From: an uncultured Verrucomicrobiota bacterium
GTDB lineage: Bacteria; Verrucomicrobiota; Verrucomicrobiia; Opitutales; Seribacteraceae
Direction: 5' to 3'
Assembly: GCA_902569115.1 (NCBI GenBank)
Contig: CACFTI010000004.1
Coordinates: 1-64,000, forward strand
DNA: 64,000 nucleotides
Part shown: positions 8,475-16,704 of the stretch, piece after piece
How positions within the stretch are numbered: position 1 is the first letter of the stretch
Layout: each line of letters starts with the position of its first letter
Program-made: the position numbers and the translations under genes
Notes under the pieces: model-generated
Databases searched by the model: none
The model's input: only the letters and a program-made list of their open reading frames with translations
Told to the model about the DNA's origin: nothing

Positions 8475-9518
8475 TTATTGATTTTCTTTATCGAAAGCAG
8501 AATCGAAAGCCATTTGATTGGGAGTGAAATCCAACTGCTTCACAAACTCACAAGATTCAGTGGCTCCGTGAAAACGATCCATCCGGCTATCTTCCCACTC
8601 GATCGAAAGCGGTCCGGCATATCCTATATCATTCAAAGCCACGATAATTTCTTCAAAATCAACATCTCCCCTTCCCACAGAACGGAAATCCCACTGGCGT
8701 CTTGGGTCGGCAAAAGTGGTGTGACCTCCAAAAACACCCACTGTACCGTCTCCGTGCCCCCACCAGGCATCTTTCATATGAGCGTGATAAATACGATCAG
8801 AGAAGGTGCGGATGAATTTCACATAATCCACTCCCTGATAACCTAGATGAGAAGGATCATAATTAAAACCAAACCTCTTATGTCCTTTAACCGCGGCAAG
8901 GGCTCTCTCAGCACTTGCGATATCAAAAGCGATCTCCGTAGGATGAACTTCGAGAGCAAAGTTGACATTTTGTTTATCAAATTCCTGCAAGATTGGACCG
9001 AAGCGTTTCGCGAAATCAGCAAAACCCTTGTCCCAGTAAGCTTGATCAGTCGGCGGAAACGCATAAATCGAATGCCAAATGCTTGATCCCGTAAATCCAT
9101 TTACAACTGCAGGAAAATCGTCCTTCTTTTTCTTCCCTGGTTTCTCATTGATAAAATTACGACATGCTTTCGCAGTCTTCGCCAATTTTTTGGCTGCCCG
9201 CTTCCGCACTTTCTCTGGGTCCCCTTCGCCCCAAACGTCAGGAGGGAGAATTGATTTATGACGCTCATCGATCAGATCACAAACAGCTTGCCCGACTAAA
9301 TGACTGGATATCGCAAAGGAAGTAAGCCCATGATCAGACAAAATCTCCCACCGTTCTTTACAGTACTTCTTGGAGACTGCAGCTTTATCGACATCAAAAT
9401 GATCTCCCCAACAGGCGAGCTCGAGTCCATCATAGCCCATTTGGGCTGCTTTGGCAGCAAGATCAGGTAGGGAAAGGTCGGCCCATTGGCCGGTAAACAG
9501 GGTTACGGGTCTTGGCAT
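8475..9518 (-). CDS. Sugar phosphate isomerase/epimerase-like TIM-barrel protein
   Basis: A 347-residue AP-endonuclease-2 / xylose-isomerase-like TIM barrel. Metal-ligand segments are in the expected order: [13 protein letters not shown] (Glu), [14 protein letters not shown] (Asp/His), [10 protein letters not shown] (His) and [13 protein letters not shown] (Glu). This family isomerises, epimerises or dehydrates sugars using one or two divalent cations. It heads the operon with the two Gfo/Idh/MocA oxidoreductases, a combination typical for catabolism of 3-keto-glycosides, inositols or related sugars. There is no obvious Shine-Dalgarno: the bases before the ATG read C-rich on the coding strand. 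No exporter signal, so cytoplasmic. Confidence 0.9.
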   Translation of the reverse strand: MPRPVTLFTGQWADLSLPDLAAKAAQMGYDGLELACWGDHFDVDKAAVSKKYCKERWEILSDHGLTSFAISSHLVGQAVCDLIDERHKSILPPDVWGEGDPEKVRKRAAKKLAKTAKACRNFINEKPGKKKKDDFPAVVNGFTGSSIWHSIYAFPPTDQAYWDKGFADFAKRFGPILQEFDKQNVNFALEVHPTEIAFDIASAERALAAVKGHKRFGFNYDPSHLGYQGVDYVKFIRTFSDRIYHAHMKDAWWGHGDGTVGVFGGHTTFADPRRQWDFRSVGRGDVDFEEIIVALNDIGYAGPLSIEWEDSRMDRFHGATESCEFVKQLDFTPNQMAFDSAFDKENQ

Positions 9519-9607
9519 AATGTAAGAGGGGGGTTAGTTAAACAAAAGTTTTTTTTGAAAGACTTCAGTGTAATGAGCAAACATTTTTTTGTGATCTTTT
9601 CTCAGTT

Positions 9608-10276
9608 TTATGACTCAAATGGTAATGCCAGCACTTTTTCTGCCGAACGGAAGCCTAAGTTAACCTCTTTCCCCCTGGAGTTTTTAAGGGTAATAGAGTC
9701 AGCACAATCTTCTTTTCCGATAATTTTAAAACGCTGGCCGGGAACCAACTTTGTTTTTCTTGCAAACTTCAGGAATTCCTTGTCTTGATCAATGATAGAT
9801 TCGATCCTTATCTCTGCATCTTTTTCGAAATCAGATAATGGCTTCGATGAAAGCTGCTGGATGACTCCTCCTTTGGAAGGAATGGGATCACCATGTGGAT
9901 CAAAACGCGGACGACCCAAAAATTCATCCAATTTTTCGAGCACCTTCTCGGAGATGGCATGCTCCAGTTCCTCGGCTTCTGCATGGATCTCACTCCAGTC
10001 CAAACCGAGAGTCTCTACGAGAAAGGTTTCGAGCAGACGATGTCTACGCAACATATTCATAGCCAGTTTTCTTCCTTTACGGGTTAAAGATACACCTACC
10101 CGGGGGAAATACTTGATCCAGCCATCACGCTCCAAACTTTTAGCCATGGAAGTTGCGGTTCCAGGGGTAACGCCGAGCACTCTGGCGACTTGACCCATCG
10201 GAACCTTAGAAACCGACTCTTCCAGTGTGATCACAAGAATTTCCTTCAAATAATTTTCTACCGTCGAAGTCGCCAT
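9608..10276 (-). CDS. DtxR/MntR-family metal-dependent transcriptional regulator
   Basis: A 222-residue regulator with three parts. The N-terminal winged helix (about 1-65) has recognition segment VARVLGVTPGTATSMAKSLERDGWI. The metal-binding dimerisation domain (about 66-135) carries His79, Glu83, His98, Glu102/105 and His106 in RRHRLLETFL and IHAEAEELEH. The C-terminal FeoA/SH3-like domain (about 150-222) has PGQRFKII and NLGFRSAEKVLAL. Family members bind Mn(II), Fe(II) or Zn(II) and repress uptake genes. It is divergent from the metal ABC importer across an 88-nt gap with two inverted repeats, so it most likely represses that operon and itself. Which metal it senses is not clear from the ligands alone. 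Confidence 0.93.
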   Translation of the reverse strand: MATSTVENYLKEILVITLEESVSKVPMGQVARVLGVTPGTATSMAKSLERDGWIKYFPRVGVSLTRKGRKLAMNMLRRHRLLETFLVETLGLDWSEIHAEAEELEHAISEKVLEKLDEFLGRPRFDPHGDPIPSKGGVIQQLSSKPLSDFEKDAEIRIESIIDQDKEFLKFARKTKLVPGQRFKIIGKEDCADSITLKNSRGKEVNLGFRSAEKVLALPFES

Positions 10277-10301
10277 TTTTTGATTGTGTATTTCAAGAAG
10301 A

Positions 10302-10310
10302 TTGACTCAA
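10302..10310. promoter_or_regulatory. Candidate DtxR-type half-operator (inverted repeat TTGACTCAA)
   Basis: Nine-base odd palindrome (TTGA-C-TCAA) in the divergent region between the DtxR-family regulator and the metal importer. It shares the TTGA/TCAA arms with the larger repeat 20 bases downstream. Assigned as a possible operator only by position and symmetry. Confidence 0.35.
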
Positions 10311-10329
10311 GGCAAATCCAAACTATAAC

Positions 10330-10343
10330 TTTGATTAGTCAAA
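10330..10343. promoter_or_regulatory. Candidate metal-regulator operator (inverted repeat TTTGATTAGTCAAA)
   Basis: Inverted repeat with five-base arms TTTGA / TCAAA and a four-base spacer, 22 bases before the ATG of the metal-binding lipoprotein gene and 54 bases from the regulator start. Its placement over the likely promoter of both divergent genes fits a DtxR/MntR-type operator, but it does not match the classical DtxR or MntR consensus closely. Confidence 0.45.
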
Positions 10344-10364
10344 ATATTTTATTTGCCTACTCCT

Positions 10365-11330
10365 ATGCATAAATTTTTACCGCTCATACTATTGCCTGCC
10401 TTGGCCGTTTTGTTTCTACCCTCCGGTTGTGAAATAAAGCCGGGTAAAAATTCCGGGGATTTAAACGCCACTAAAAAAATCTCCATCGTTACCACGACCA
10501 CGCAAGTAACAGATATCGTGAGCCGGCTACTTGGTAATTCATGCAGAATTACCTCCTTAATGGGACCTGGAACTGACCCGCATTCCTACAAACCCAGTGC
10601 TCATGATATGACCGCTATCTCAACAGCGGATATGATCCTTTTTCATGGACTTCGTTTTGAAGGTAAGCTGGCTTCGATCTTGAGAGAGGGTCACAATAAA
10701 ATTACGACTTATGCCTTTACCTCTGCTATTCCCGATGACCTGCTTTTAAGCACGGATGAAGAGAAATCTGAAAATTACGATCCTCACCTTTGGTTTTCCC
10801 CCAAGCTTTGGTTGATGTGTATCGAGGGAGTTTCGGAATTCTTAATTCGGGAACTGCCAGAGCTAAAAGATGAGATCATACAAAGGAAAATTCTTCTAGT
10901 TAAAGAAATAGAGGAAGTCACCAAATGGGCCAGATCACAACTCCTCTTCCTTCCTACAGAAAAGAGAATTTTAATCACAAGTCACGATGCATTCAGGTAT
11001 CTTGGGAAATTTTTTGGCATAGAAGTCATCGCCCTACAGGGCATCTCCACTCTTCAGGAGGCAGGACTCAATGACAGAACAAATTTGGTGGATTTTATCA
11101 GGAAGAGAAAGGTGAAATGCCTGTTCATAGAAAGCAGCGTAAACCCAAAAGCCTTACGTGAGATTGCAAAGGAAACTGGAGCAGTCATTGGAGCACCTTT
11201 ATATTCAGACGCCTTCGGAAGTGCAGAAAACCAAAGCACTGGTCCTAATCAAAAAGCATACCCCCACAATACTTGGGAAGGAATGCTGGTTTACAATATT
11301 TTAACGATTGTGGACGGTCTGAGGCCATAG
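10365..11330 (+). CDS. Metal ABC transporter substrate-binding lipoprotein (TroA/ZnuA/MntC family)
   Basis: Cluster A-I solute-binding protein for Mn, Zn or Fe. Signal peptide with lipobox LPSGC places it as a lipoprotein in the periplasm. Numbering from the ATG at 10365 (an in-frame TTG lies 12 nt upstream), metal-ligand positions are His73 (GTDPHSYKPS), His141 (YDPHLWFSP) and Asp282 (LYSDAFG). The third ligand, which I recall as His in TroA (after LQGVST), aligns here with Asn236 in LQGISTLQEAGLND, so either Asn236 or nearby Glu232 would complete the site. First gene of the importer operon; the ATPase follows after 3 nt. Metal specificity is uncertain; Mn or Fe seem likelier than Zn because the His-rich loop of ZnuA is missing. 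Confidence 0.92.
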   Translation: MHKFLPLILLPALAVLFLPSGCEIKPGKNSGDLNATKKISIVTTTTQVTDIVSRLLGNSCRITSLMGPGTDPHSYKPSAHDMTAISTADMILFHGLRFEGKLASILREGHNKITTYAFTSAIPDDLLLSTDEEKSENYDPHLWFSPKLWLMCIEGVSEFLIRELPELKDEIIQRKILLVKEIEEVTKWARSQLLFLPTEKRILITSHDAFRYLGKFFGIEVIALQGISTLQEAGLNDRTNLVDFIRKRKVKCLFIESSVNPKALREIAKETGAVIGAPLYSDAFGSAENQSTGPNQKAYPHNTWEGMLVYNILTIVDGLRP

Positions 11331-11333
11331 GAA

Positions 11334-12104
11334 ATGAAACACCATGATTTACCGATCGAGGTTCACGACCTCACCGTTTCCTATCAAAAGAAACCCGTGC
11401 TCTATGGTGTAGATCTTGAGATAGAAGAGGGATCCTTCGTTGGTATTCTTGGGCCAAATGGTGCGGGTAAATCCACGTTGATTAAGACGATCATGAACAT
11501 AATCAAACCCAATGGAGGGTATGTTAAAATTTTTGGAGATAGCCCCAAAACAGGAATCAAAAGAATTGGGTACATTCCCCAAAAGGAATCAGTCGACTGG
11601 GATTTTCCCGTAACCGTATTCGATGTGGTACTGATGGGACGCTACGGATACCATGGTTGGTTAAGCCGTATTGGGAAAGAGGATAGAAACAAAGCGAGTG
11701 AATGCCTCGAACAAGTAAATATGCTCGCTTATGCAAACAGACCAATAGGCAACCTTTCTGGCGGACAGCAGCAAAGAGTTTTTTTGGCGAGAGCTCTTGC
11801 TCAGGAGAGTGCTGTTTACTTGATGGATGAACCTTTTGCCGGGGTCGATGCTGTAACAGAAAAAACCATAATTTCCATCCTTCAAGAAATGAAAAAAGCA
11901 GGGAAAACCCTAATGGTTGTTCATCATGATTTAGCCTCTGCCAAAGAGTATTTTGATCAACTCTTGTTGCTCAATATGAGAAAAGTCGCATACGGTTCAG
12001 TCTCGGAAGTCTACACTCATGAATTACTCCAAAAAACCTATGGAGGTAAATTGGCAGTGCTTTCAGAAATGGCAACAGAAGTAGCCAAGAATGCTGATAC
12101 TTGA
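11334..12104 (+). CDS. Metal ABC transporter ATP-binding protein (ZnuC/MntB/TroB family)
   Basis: A 256-residue ATPase: Walker A GPNGAGKST (about 39-47), Q-loop GYIPQKESVDWDFPVTVFDVV (the QKxxVDWxFPVTVxDVV segment is diagnostic of Mn/Zn/Fe importers), signature LSGGQQQR, Walker B VYLMDEPFAG, H-loop VVHHDL. It couples ATP hydrolysis to the two permeases encoded downstream. It follows the binding-protein gene by 3 nt. No unusual features. Confidence 0.95.
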   Translation: MKHHDLPIEVHDLTVSYQKKPVLYGVDLEIEEGSFVGILGPNGAGKSTLIKTIMNIIKPNGGYVKIFGDSPKTGIKRIGYIPQKESVDWDFPVTVFDVVLMGRYGYHGWLSRIGKEDRNKASECLEQVNMLAYANRPIGNLSGGQQQRVFLARALAQESAVYLMDEPFAGVDAVTEKTIISILQEMKKAGKTLMVVHHDLASAKEYFDQLLLLNMRKVAYGSVSEVYTHELLQKTYGGKLAVLSEMATEVAKNADT

Positions 12105-12153
12105 GAGCTGAGAAGGAAAATGAGTCATTTTCGATCACAGAAGAATTAGGAAG

Positions 12154-13605
12154 ATGAAAAACTGGGTAATCGTTTTTGGGGGTTTGCTAATCTCATCGTC
12201 TTTTCTCGAAGCGAAGCAGATTGGAGCTGCGGAAGATTTAAACTGGCTAACCCAGGCAGAAAGATTCATCGAAATGAAGGATCCATCCATTCGGAAGGTA
12301 GCCCTTGGAGCTTTATTAATGGGGCTTTCCTGCGGATTGATTGGAAGCTATGTGGTGACGAGAAGGCTATCGCTTTTTGGAGACACTCTTTCCCATGCAG
12401 TTCTTCCAGGTATTGCAGTTGGTTTTATATGGGCCGGAGAAAAGGACAATTTTTCATTACTGATTGGGGCAGGCATCGCAGGTTTTGCCGGAGTATGTTG
12501 CCTGTGTTTACTGAAAAAGTTTACCAGGATTCATGAAGATAGTTCGTTAGGCATCGTTCTCTCTGCTTTTTACGCGTTGGGTATTTGTCTGCTTACCCGC
12601 ATCCAAAAGGTTGGGTACACCGATCAGTCAGGCTTGGATTCCTTTATGTTTGGGCAGGTGTCCGCCCTTTCCTCAAATGATATTAATGGCTTATTCATTA
12701 CCCTTCTTCTGATCAGTTTATTCATAGTCTTCAATTTCAGGCAACTTCTGGTCACTGGGTTTGATCCACAATTCTCGAAATCGATCGGAATCCCGAATGA
12801 TTTTTTACAATTTGTTCTATGGATGCTTATTGCTTTTTGTGTGATTTCGTCACTCCAACTGGTTGGAGTTATATTGGTTTCAGCTATGCTGGTGATACCC
12901 GCTGCCACCGCCTCACTATTGGCCAGACGAATGAAAACCTACCTGGTGCTTTCCTCTCTTTTTGGGGCTGGGGCTGGGATTAGCGGCACCTTTTTTTCCT
13001 TTCTTGGAAAAAGCCTGCCTGCAGGACCGCTCATCGTTCTGGTTTCAGCCCTTCTCTTTCTTATTATTCTGTTCTTCCGACCGGAAAAAGGAATGCTTTT
13101 CTGCTGGCTGAATACAAGATCTGAGAGATCCCGAATTATAATCGAAAACACCCTTAAAGCTGCTTTTCAAATCCTCGAACAAAAAGGGTTTGAAGAAAAT
13201 GAAATAACTTCGCTCGAGATCATGAAAAAAAGGGGATTAAGCCGCCCTGAGGTTGAGAAAGAAATTCAAAATCTAACCACAGCGGGCCTAGCCACCAAAA
13301 ACATTTCTCCTATAGATCAGGTAAGCTTGCCTTCACAAACAGTTATGACACTGACTCCCAAAGGCTGGGAATACGCATGTAGAATGGTAAGGAACCATCG
13401 ACTTTGGGAGCTCTACCTTACCAATGAAGCGGAATACGAACCTGATCATGTCCACGAGGACGCTGAAAAAATTGAACATGTATTGGGTGAAAAAACCGTT
13501 CGCCAAATTGAGCGGCTCCTGCAAAACCCCAAGACTGACCCACACGGAAAACTCATCCCCAGCATTACGGACATTCATCAGGGTAATCTCCCCGGAGCGT
13601 CTTGA
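12154..13605 (+). CDS. Metal ABC transporter permease with C-terminal DtxR-like domain
   Basis: A 483-residue fusion. After a leader-like hydrophobic segment (about 4-20), residues about 45-310 form an ABC-3 permease with the usual 7-9 membrane segments (RRLSLFGDTLSHAVLPGIAVGF; VSAMLVIPAATASLLARR). Residues about 325-483 are cytosolic and resemble a DtxR winged helix (LEIMKKRGLSRPEVEKEIQNLTTAGL) plus metal-binding/dimerisation domain (MVRNHRLWELYLTNEAEYEPDHVHEDAEKIEHVL ... DPHGKLIPS, here quoted as separate motifs). The tail closely parallels the free regulator at 9608-10276. It probably senses cytosolic metal and gates transport or tethers DNA; this is inference. A purine-rich AGGAAG lies just before the ATG. 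The next permease gene overlaps its stop. Confidence 0.92.
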   Translation: MKNWVIVFGGLLISSSFLEAKQIGAAEDLNWLTQAERFIEMKDPSIRKVALGALLMGLSCGLIGSYVVTRRLSLFGDTLSHAVLPGIAVGFIWAGEKDNFSLLIGAGIAGFAGVCCLCLLKKFTRIHEDSSLGIVLSAFYALGICLLTRIQKVGYTDQSGLDSFMFGQVSALSSNDINGLFITLLLISLFIVFNFRQLLVTGFDPQFSKSIGIPNDFLQFVLWMLIAFCVISSLQLVGVILVSAMLVIPAATASLLARRMKTYLVLSSLFGAGAGISGTFFSFLGKSLPAGPLIVLVSALLFLIILFFRPEKGMLFCWLNTRSERSRIIIENTLKAAFQILEQKGFEENEITSLEIMKKRGLSRPEVEKEIQNLTTAGLATKNISPIDQVSLPSQTVMTLTPKGWEYACRMVRNHRLWELYLTNEAEYEPDHVHEDAEKIEHVLGEKTVRQIERLLQNPKTDPHGKLIPSITDIHQGNLPGAS

Positions 13606-14564
13606 GTTCCTCCCCATTTCAACCTATGAATTTTATCCCCAAGTTTGATCCCAGCAAGGTCTTCTTCGAACCTTGGGCGACGCCCGAACTGATTGCGTGG
13701 AATAGCCAGGTAATCCTTATGGGATTCCTAGTTTGCTGGGCTAGCGGAATGGTTGGCACATTCATCGTTGTTCGAAGAATGGCATTAATGGGGGATGCAA
13801 TAAGTCACGGAATCCTTCCTGGGATTGTTATCGCATTTCTTACTTTTGGATCACTGGAAGTCGGCCCAATGCTATTGGGTGCCTGCTTGGCCGGCCTTGC
13901 TTGTAGTTTTTCCATTGAATGGCTTCAGCAAAACTCCCCTATAAACAAAGACGCATCGATGGCTATTGTGTTTACTTCGTTTTTTGCCCTTGGAGTGACT
14001 TTGATCAACCTCCAGGCGGGTCATCTTGATTTAGACACAGACTGTATATTGTATGGTGAAATTGGCCTTACCCCTCTTGCTCCAAATTTTATTTTTGGGG
14101 GAAACGATTTCGGAAATCGTTCCCTTTGGGTTATGGGATTAATTTGTGCGGCAATCATCATCTTAGTTTCTCTGTTTTACAGGCAACTTTTACTGACCAG
14201 TTTTGATGCCATCCTTGCTCATTCAATTGGCTGGCCTGTTAAGATTATTCATCTTTTTCTGATGCTATTACTCGCACTCTCTACGGTCGCGAGTTTGGAA
14301 TCTGTTGGAGTAATATTAGTTGTGGCTATGCTCGTTTTTCCGAGTGTCACCGCATCTTTTTTCTTTCATCGCTTACCTTCAATCCTAATTTGTACTTTTC
14401 CCCTTGGAATACTCTACACATTTGGCGGGTTCCACTTGGCCTACTGGTTAGATTGTTCCATTGCGGCGGCAATGGCAATTACAGCATCAATATGTTTTAT
14501 TTTATCCGTGATCTTCGGTCCGAGATCATACATTTGGAAAACAGCCAAAAAAAAGCCCTCATAA
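13602..14564 (+). CDS. Metal ABC transporter permease (ZnuB/MntC/TroD family)
   Basis: A 320-residue ABC-3 permease with about eight membrane segments. Family motifs are RRMALMGDAISHGILPGIVIAF, LDTDCILYGEIGL and LESVGVILVVAMLVFPSVTASFF. It pairs with the fused permease upstream to form a heterodimeric channel. It lacks the DtxR tail. Two starts are possible: TTG at 13602, overlapping the previous stop (with GGAG just upstream), or ATG at 13626 (MNFIPKFDP); I list the longer. An intrinsic terminator overlaps its stop codon and closes the importer operon. Confidence 0.92.
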   Translation: MSSSPFQPMNFIPKFDPSKVFFEPWATPELIAWNSQVILMGFLVCWASGMVGTFIVVRRMALMGDAISHGILPGIVIAFLTFGSLEVGPMLLGACLAGLACSFSIEWLQQNSPINKDASMAIVFTSFFALGVTLINLQAGHLDLDTDCILYGEIGLTPLAPNFIFGGNDFGNRSLWVMGLICAAIIILVSLFYRQLLLTSFDAILAHSIGWPVKIIHLFLMLLLALSTVASLESVGVILVVAMLVFPSVTASFFFHRLPSILICTFPLGILYTFGGFHLAYWLDCSIAAAMAITASICFILSVIFGPRSYIWKTAKKKPS

Positions 14565-14576
14565 TTGAGGGCTTTT
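14551..14576. terminator. Bidirectional intrinsic terminator
   Basis: Perfect ten-base arms AAAAGCCCTC and GAGGGCTTTT around the loop ATAATT. The arms give a GC-rich stem flanked by A- and T-runs on both strands, so it can end both the importer operon (+) and the small Cys-rich protein gene (-). Confidence 0.88.
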
Positions 14577-14600
14577 AAATTTGCTAATGAAAAGTAAAGC

Positions 14601-14900
14601 TTAGCTTTCTTTCTTTTTTCCTTTTGCAACGGATACTTTAGTAGCAACTTTGTTTTTGCAGTTACATCCATCGATGGAAACGCGGGCACCTGCCTCGAGT
14701 TTGGTTGGGCATTCAAAACCTTCCATTTTGGTTTTACTTCCAACTTGAACCTTCTTCTCTTTCTTGCCTTGGGCAACGGTAAGAGTCTTAGATTCTTCAT
14801 CAAAGCTGACGACTTTACCCTTAATTGTTTTGGAGGGACAACCGGCAAAAACTGAGCCTGCGAATAGTAATGAGACAATGGCTGTAGTAATAATTTTCAT
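14601..14900 (-). CDS. Small secreted Cys/Lys-rich protein
   Basis: A 99-residue protein with a clear signal peptide (MKIITTAIVSLLFAGSVFAG). The mature part looks like a small beta-barrel (KGKVVSFDEESKTLTVAQGKKEKKVQVGSKT, OB-fold-like) and contains four cysteines: one just after cleavage (GCPSK), FECPTK, and a CxC in DGCNCKN. It lies between two metal-transport operons, on the opposite strand, sharing the terminator with the importer operon. A periplasmic metal-binding or redox role is plausible but unproven; the family is not recognised with certainty. Confidence 0.75.
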   Translation of the reverse strand: MKIITTAIVSLLFAGSVFAGCPSKTIKGKVVSFDEESKTLTVAQGKKEKKVQVGSKTKMEGFECPTKLEAGARVSIDGCNCKNKVATKVSVAKGKKKES

Positions 14901-14981
14901 ATTTATATAATATTAGGGTTTGTAATAGAATTCATCAATCAATAGTCAATTCATGCTTTCACAAGATTAATTTTCGATTTA

Positions 14982-14997
14982 ATGAAAGAATTTTCAT
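14982..14997. promoter_or_regulatory. Inverted repeat upstream of the HupE-like gene
   Basis: Perfect six-base arms ATGAAA / TTTCAT with a GAAT spacer, 30 bases before the TTG start of the HupE/UreJ-like gene and 82 bases from the divergent small Cys-rich protein. Its position suits an operator for one or both genes; the binding factor is unknown and it differs from the repeats near 10330. Confidence 0.35.
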
Positions 14998-15027
14998 TTT
15001 TGTTACCTAATTAAAACCCTCCAAATT

Positions 15028-16215
15028 TTGAAAAAGTTACTCCTCATAACACTTTTTTTTAGATTTTTTTGCTCTGCATACACGCATCCAATTCCGGATA
15101 TTCCCATTCTTGGCAGTTTTAATTCGGATGGGAATTCGTCCATAATTATTGAAATTGATCCAAGAAGCTTCGCGGAGGATCCAGAATCGATTCCTTTCAT
15201 AACAGCAAACGCTTTCAAAGACTTTCCAGACTCAAATAAATCTGAATTACTTCTGAAAGCTCAGGAAATGATCAGGGATGCTTTTGATTTGCGCTTTGGC
15301 GAAACCTCCTGGTTTCTTCCAGATTTTGATCTAAATTTCACTGAAAAGGATGCTGGCGATTTAAGCGAAGATAACATTGTTGTAATACAGGGTCGTCATG
15401 ACACTTTTCTGGAAAGCAACTCCACTTTTTATCAGATTCGAGCCAAAGAAGAAGCCCCCTACGACTTGATTTTCACCAATCAAATAGACGGCAAACCTCA
15501 GCGACGGGTAAATGTTCTTTTTCCCGGAGAAGAGAGCTTTAAACTTGATCTTGGCTTCATTGGTACGAGGCCAGAGCCAGAAGCCGTAAAGCCGTCTGTG
15601 ATCCAACCAGCCAAAACGATTTCGAAAGAGGAACAAGCAGAACAACGAAGAGCCGATGCCCGAAGCACTTTTTTCTCTTTCACAAGACAGGGCTTCGTTC
15701 ATGTGCTTCCACTAGGCTTGGATCATATCCTTTTTGTTCTGGGGCTCTTTTTTCTATCCAGAAAATGGAAGCCTATCATTTATCAAGTATCAGTATTTAC
15801 CATTGCCCATACCATTACTTTAGGTCTTGCCACCCTGGATCTCGTAGCTGCACCATCTCATGTGGTTGAACCTATTATAGCCGCAAGCATCGCTGTTGTA
15901 GCCATTGAAAACATCTTCTTTCCCGGCTACAGGCATGTGCGCCTACTTGTAGTCTTTTTCTTTGGGTTGATTCATGGACTCGGCTTTGCCGGTGCTCTCT
16001 CTGCTTTTGACCTGGACCCCACCTCATTGGTAATTGGGTTGCTTGGCTTTAATGTAGGTGTAGAGTTTGGTCAGCTTGCCGTGATTGCACTCGTTTTTGG
16101 TGCAACATTCTGGCTTACAGAAGAAAAAGCATACCGTAAATGGGTTGTCGTTCCAGGGTCCTCAGTCATTGCATTGATGGGAATTTATTGGACTCTCGAA
16201 CGCGTTTTCTTTTAG
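15028..16215 (+). CDS. HupE/UreJ-family membrane protein
   Basis: A 395-residue protein starting at TTG (no in-frame ATG nearby). A signal peptide ends near SAYTHP, leaving the N-terminal His-Pro typical of the HupE family. A periplasmic domain of about 190 residues follows, then a C-terminal membrane domain (about 215-395) with the family hallmark segments RQGFVHVLPLGLDHILFVLG, VFTIAHTITLGLA and FFFGLIHGLGFAGAL. HupE/UreJ proteins transport Ni or Co, but the long-domain version is common in marine bacteria without urease or hydrogenase. Here the surroundings (Mn/Zn/Fe importer, TonB receptor) support a metal-permease role. Followed 9 nt later by a small membrane-anchored protein. Confidence 0.88.
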   Translation: MKKLLLITLFFRFFCSAYTHPIPDIPILGSFNSDGNSSIIIEIDPRSFAEDPESIPFITANAFKDFPDSNKSELLLKAQEMIRDAFDLRFGETSWFLPDFDLNFTEKDAGDLSEDNIVVIQGRHDTFLESNSTFYQIRAKEEAPYDLIFTNQIDGKPQRRVNVLFPGEESFKLDLGFIGTRPEPEAVKPSVIQPAKTISKEEQAEQRRADARSTFFSFTRQGFVHVLPLGLDHILFVLGLFFLSRKWKPIIYQVSVFTIAHTITLGLATLDLVAAPSHVVEPIIAASIAVVAIENIFFPGYRHVRLLVVFFFGLIHGLGFAGALSAFDLDPTSLVIGLLGFNVGVEFGQLAVIALVFGATFWLTEEKAYRKWVVVPGSSVIALMGIYWTLERVFF

Positions 16216-16224
16216 AAATTTTCA

Positions 16225-16620
16225 ATGCAATCACTTGTACGCCAAAGCCTATGGCTAAAAGTTGCACTCCTTACTATGATTGCAACAACCAGTATACCCA
16301 TTGGTATTCTGCAATTGGGCGTATGGGCGAGTATGTTTGATGAATTTTATGACCAGACCCAATCCGTGAGTCTATCAGCGGAATGGACATTGGACGGAAA
16401 CAACCGGTGTTCCGGTTGTGAATTAGTGACGGACTTGGGTTCCGAAACTCAAGAGTCTCTTCGCAACTATCACTCCTTAGCCTTGGATACCAAACTCATC
16501 AATGAACCAGCCCTTCCCGTCATTATTGAAAAGCCGCTATTTTTGGGCAGGTTATATTTTCAGCATGTAAAATTGCCAATTGCATGGACTCAAGTGGAGA
16601 TACCCCCACCAAGAGCCTAA
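16225..16620 (+). CDS. Small membrane-anchored CxxC protein, unknown function
   Basis: A 131-residue protein with one N-terminal membrane segment (about 12-34, VALLTMIATTSIPIGILQLGVW) and a periplasmic part containing a CxxC motif (NNRCSGCELV). I do not recognise the family. It is 9 nt downstream of the HupE-like gene and before the Met/His-rich outer-membrane protein, so it is probably an accessory of that putative metal-transport operon. CxxC could bind a metal or act in thiol exchange. Confidence 0.7.
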   Translation: MQSLVRQSLWLKVALLTMIATTSIPIGILQLGVWASMFDEFYDQTQSVSLSAEWTLDGNNRCSGCELVTDLGSETQESLRNYHSLALDTKLINEPALPVIIEKPLFLGRLYFQHVKLPIAWTQVEIPPPRA

Positions 16621-16670
16621 AGAGAGTTCATTTAATTTTTAATCTAGCCTTTTGGCTCCCTTTTTTGAAT

Positions 16671-16700
16671 TCGAAGATCCACTCTTCGATAACTCTTTTT
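16671..16700 (+). terminator. Stem-loop with T-tract directly before the Met/His-rich porin gene
   Basis: Perfect seven-base stem TCGAAGA / TCTTCGA around TCCAC, followed by TAACTCTTTTT. It looks like an intrinsic terminator but ends four bases before the ATG of the next gene. It may therefore act as a partial terminator, RNA-processing site or leader structure rather than a simple operon end. Confidence 0.55.
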
Positions 16701-16704
16701 GATT

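Noticed and set aside
14441-14878. Minus-strand frame over the small Cys-rich protein and the terminator
   Set aside because: It passes through an intrinsic terminator and overlaps the secreted protein in another frame, which has a proper signal peptide.
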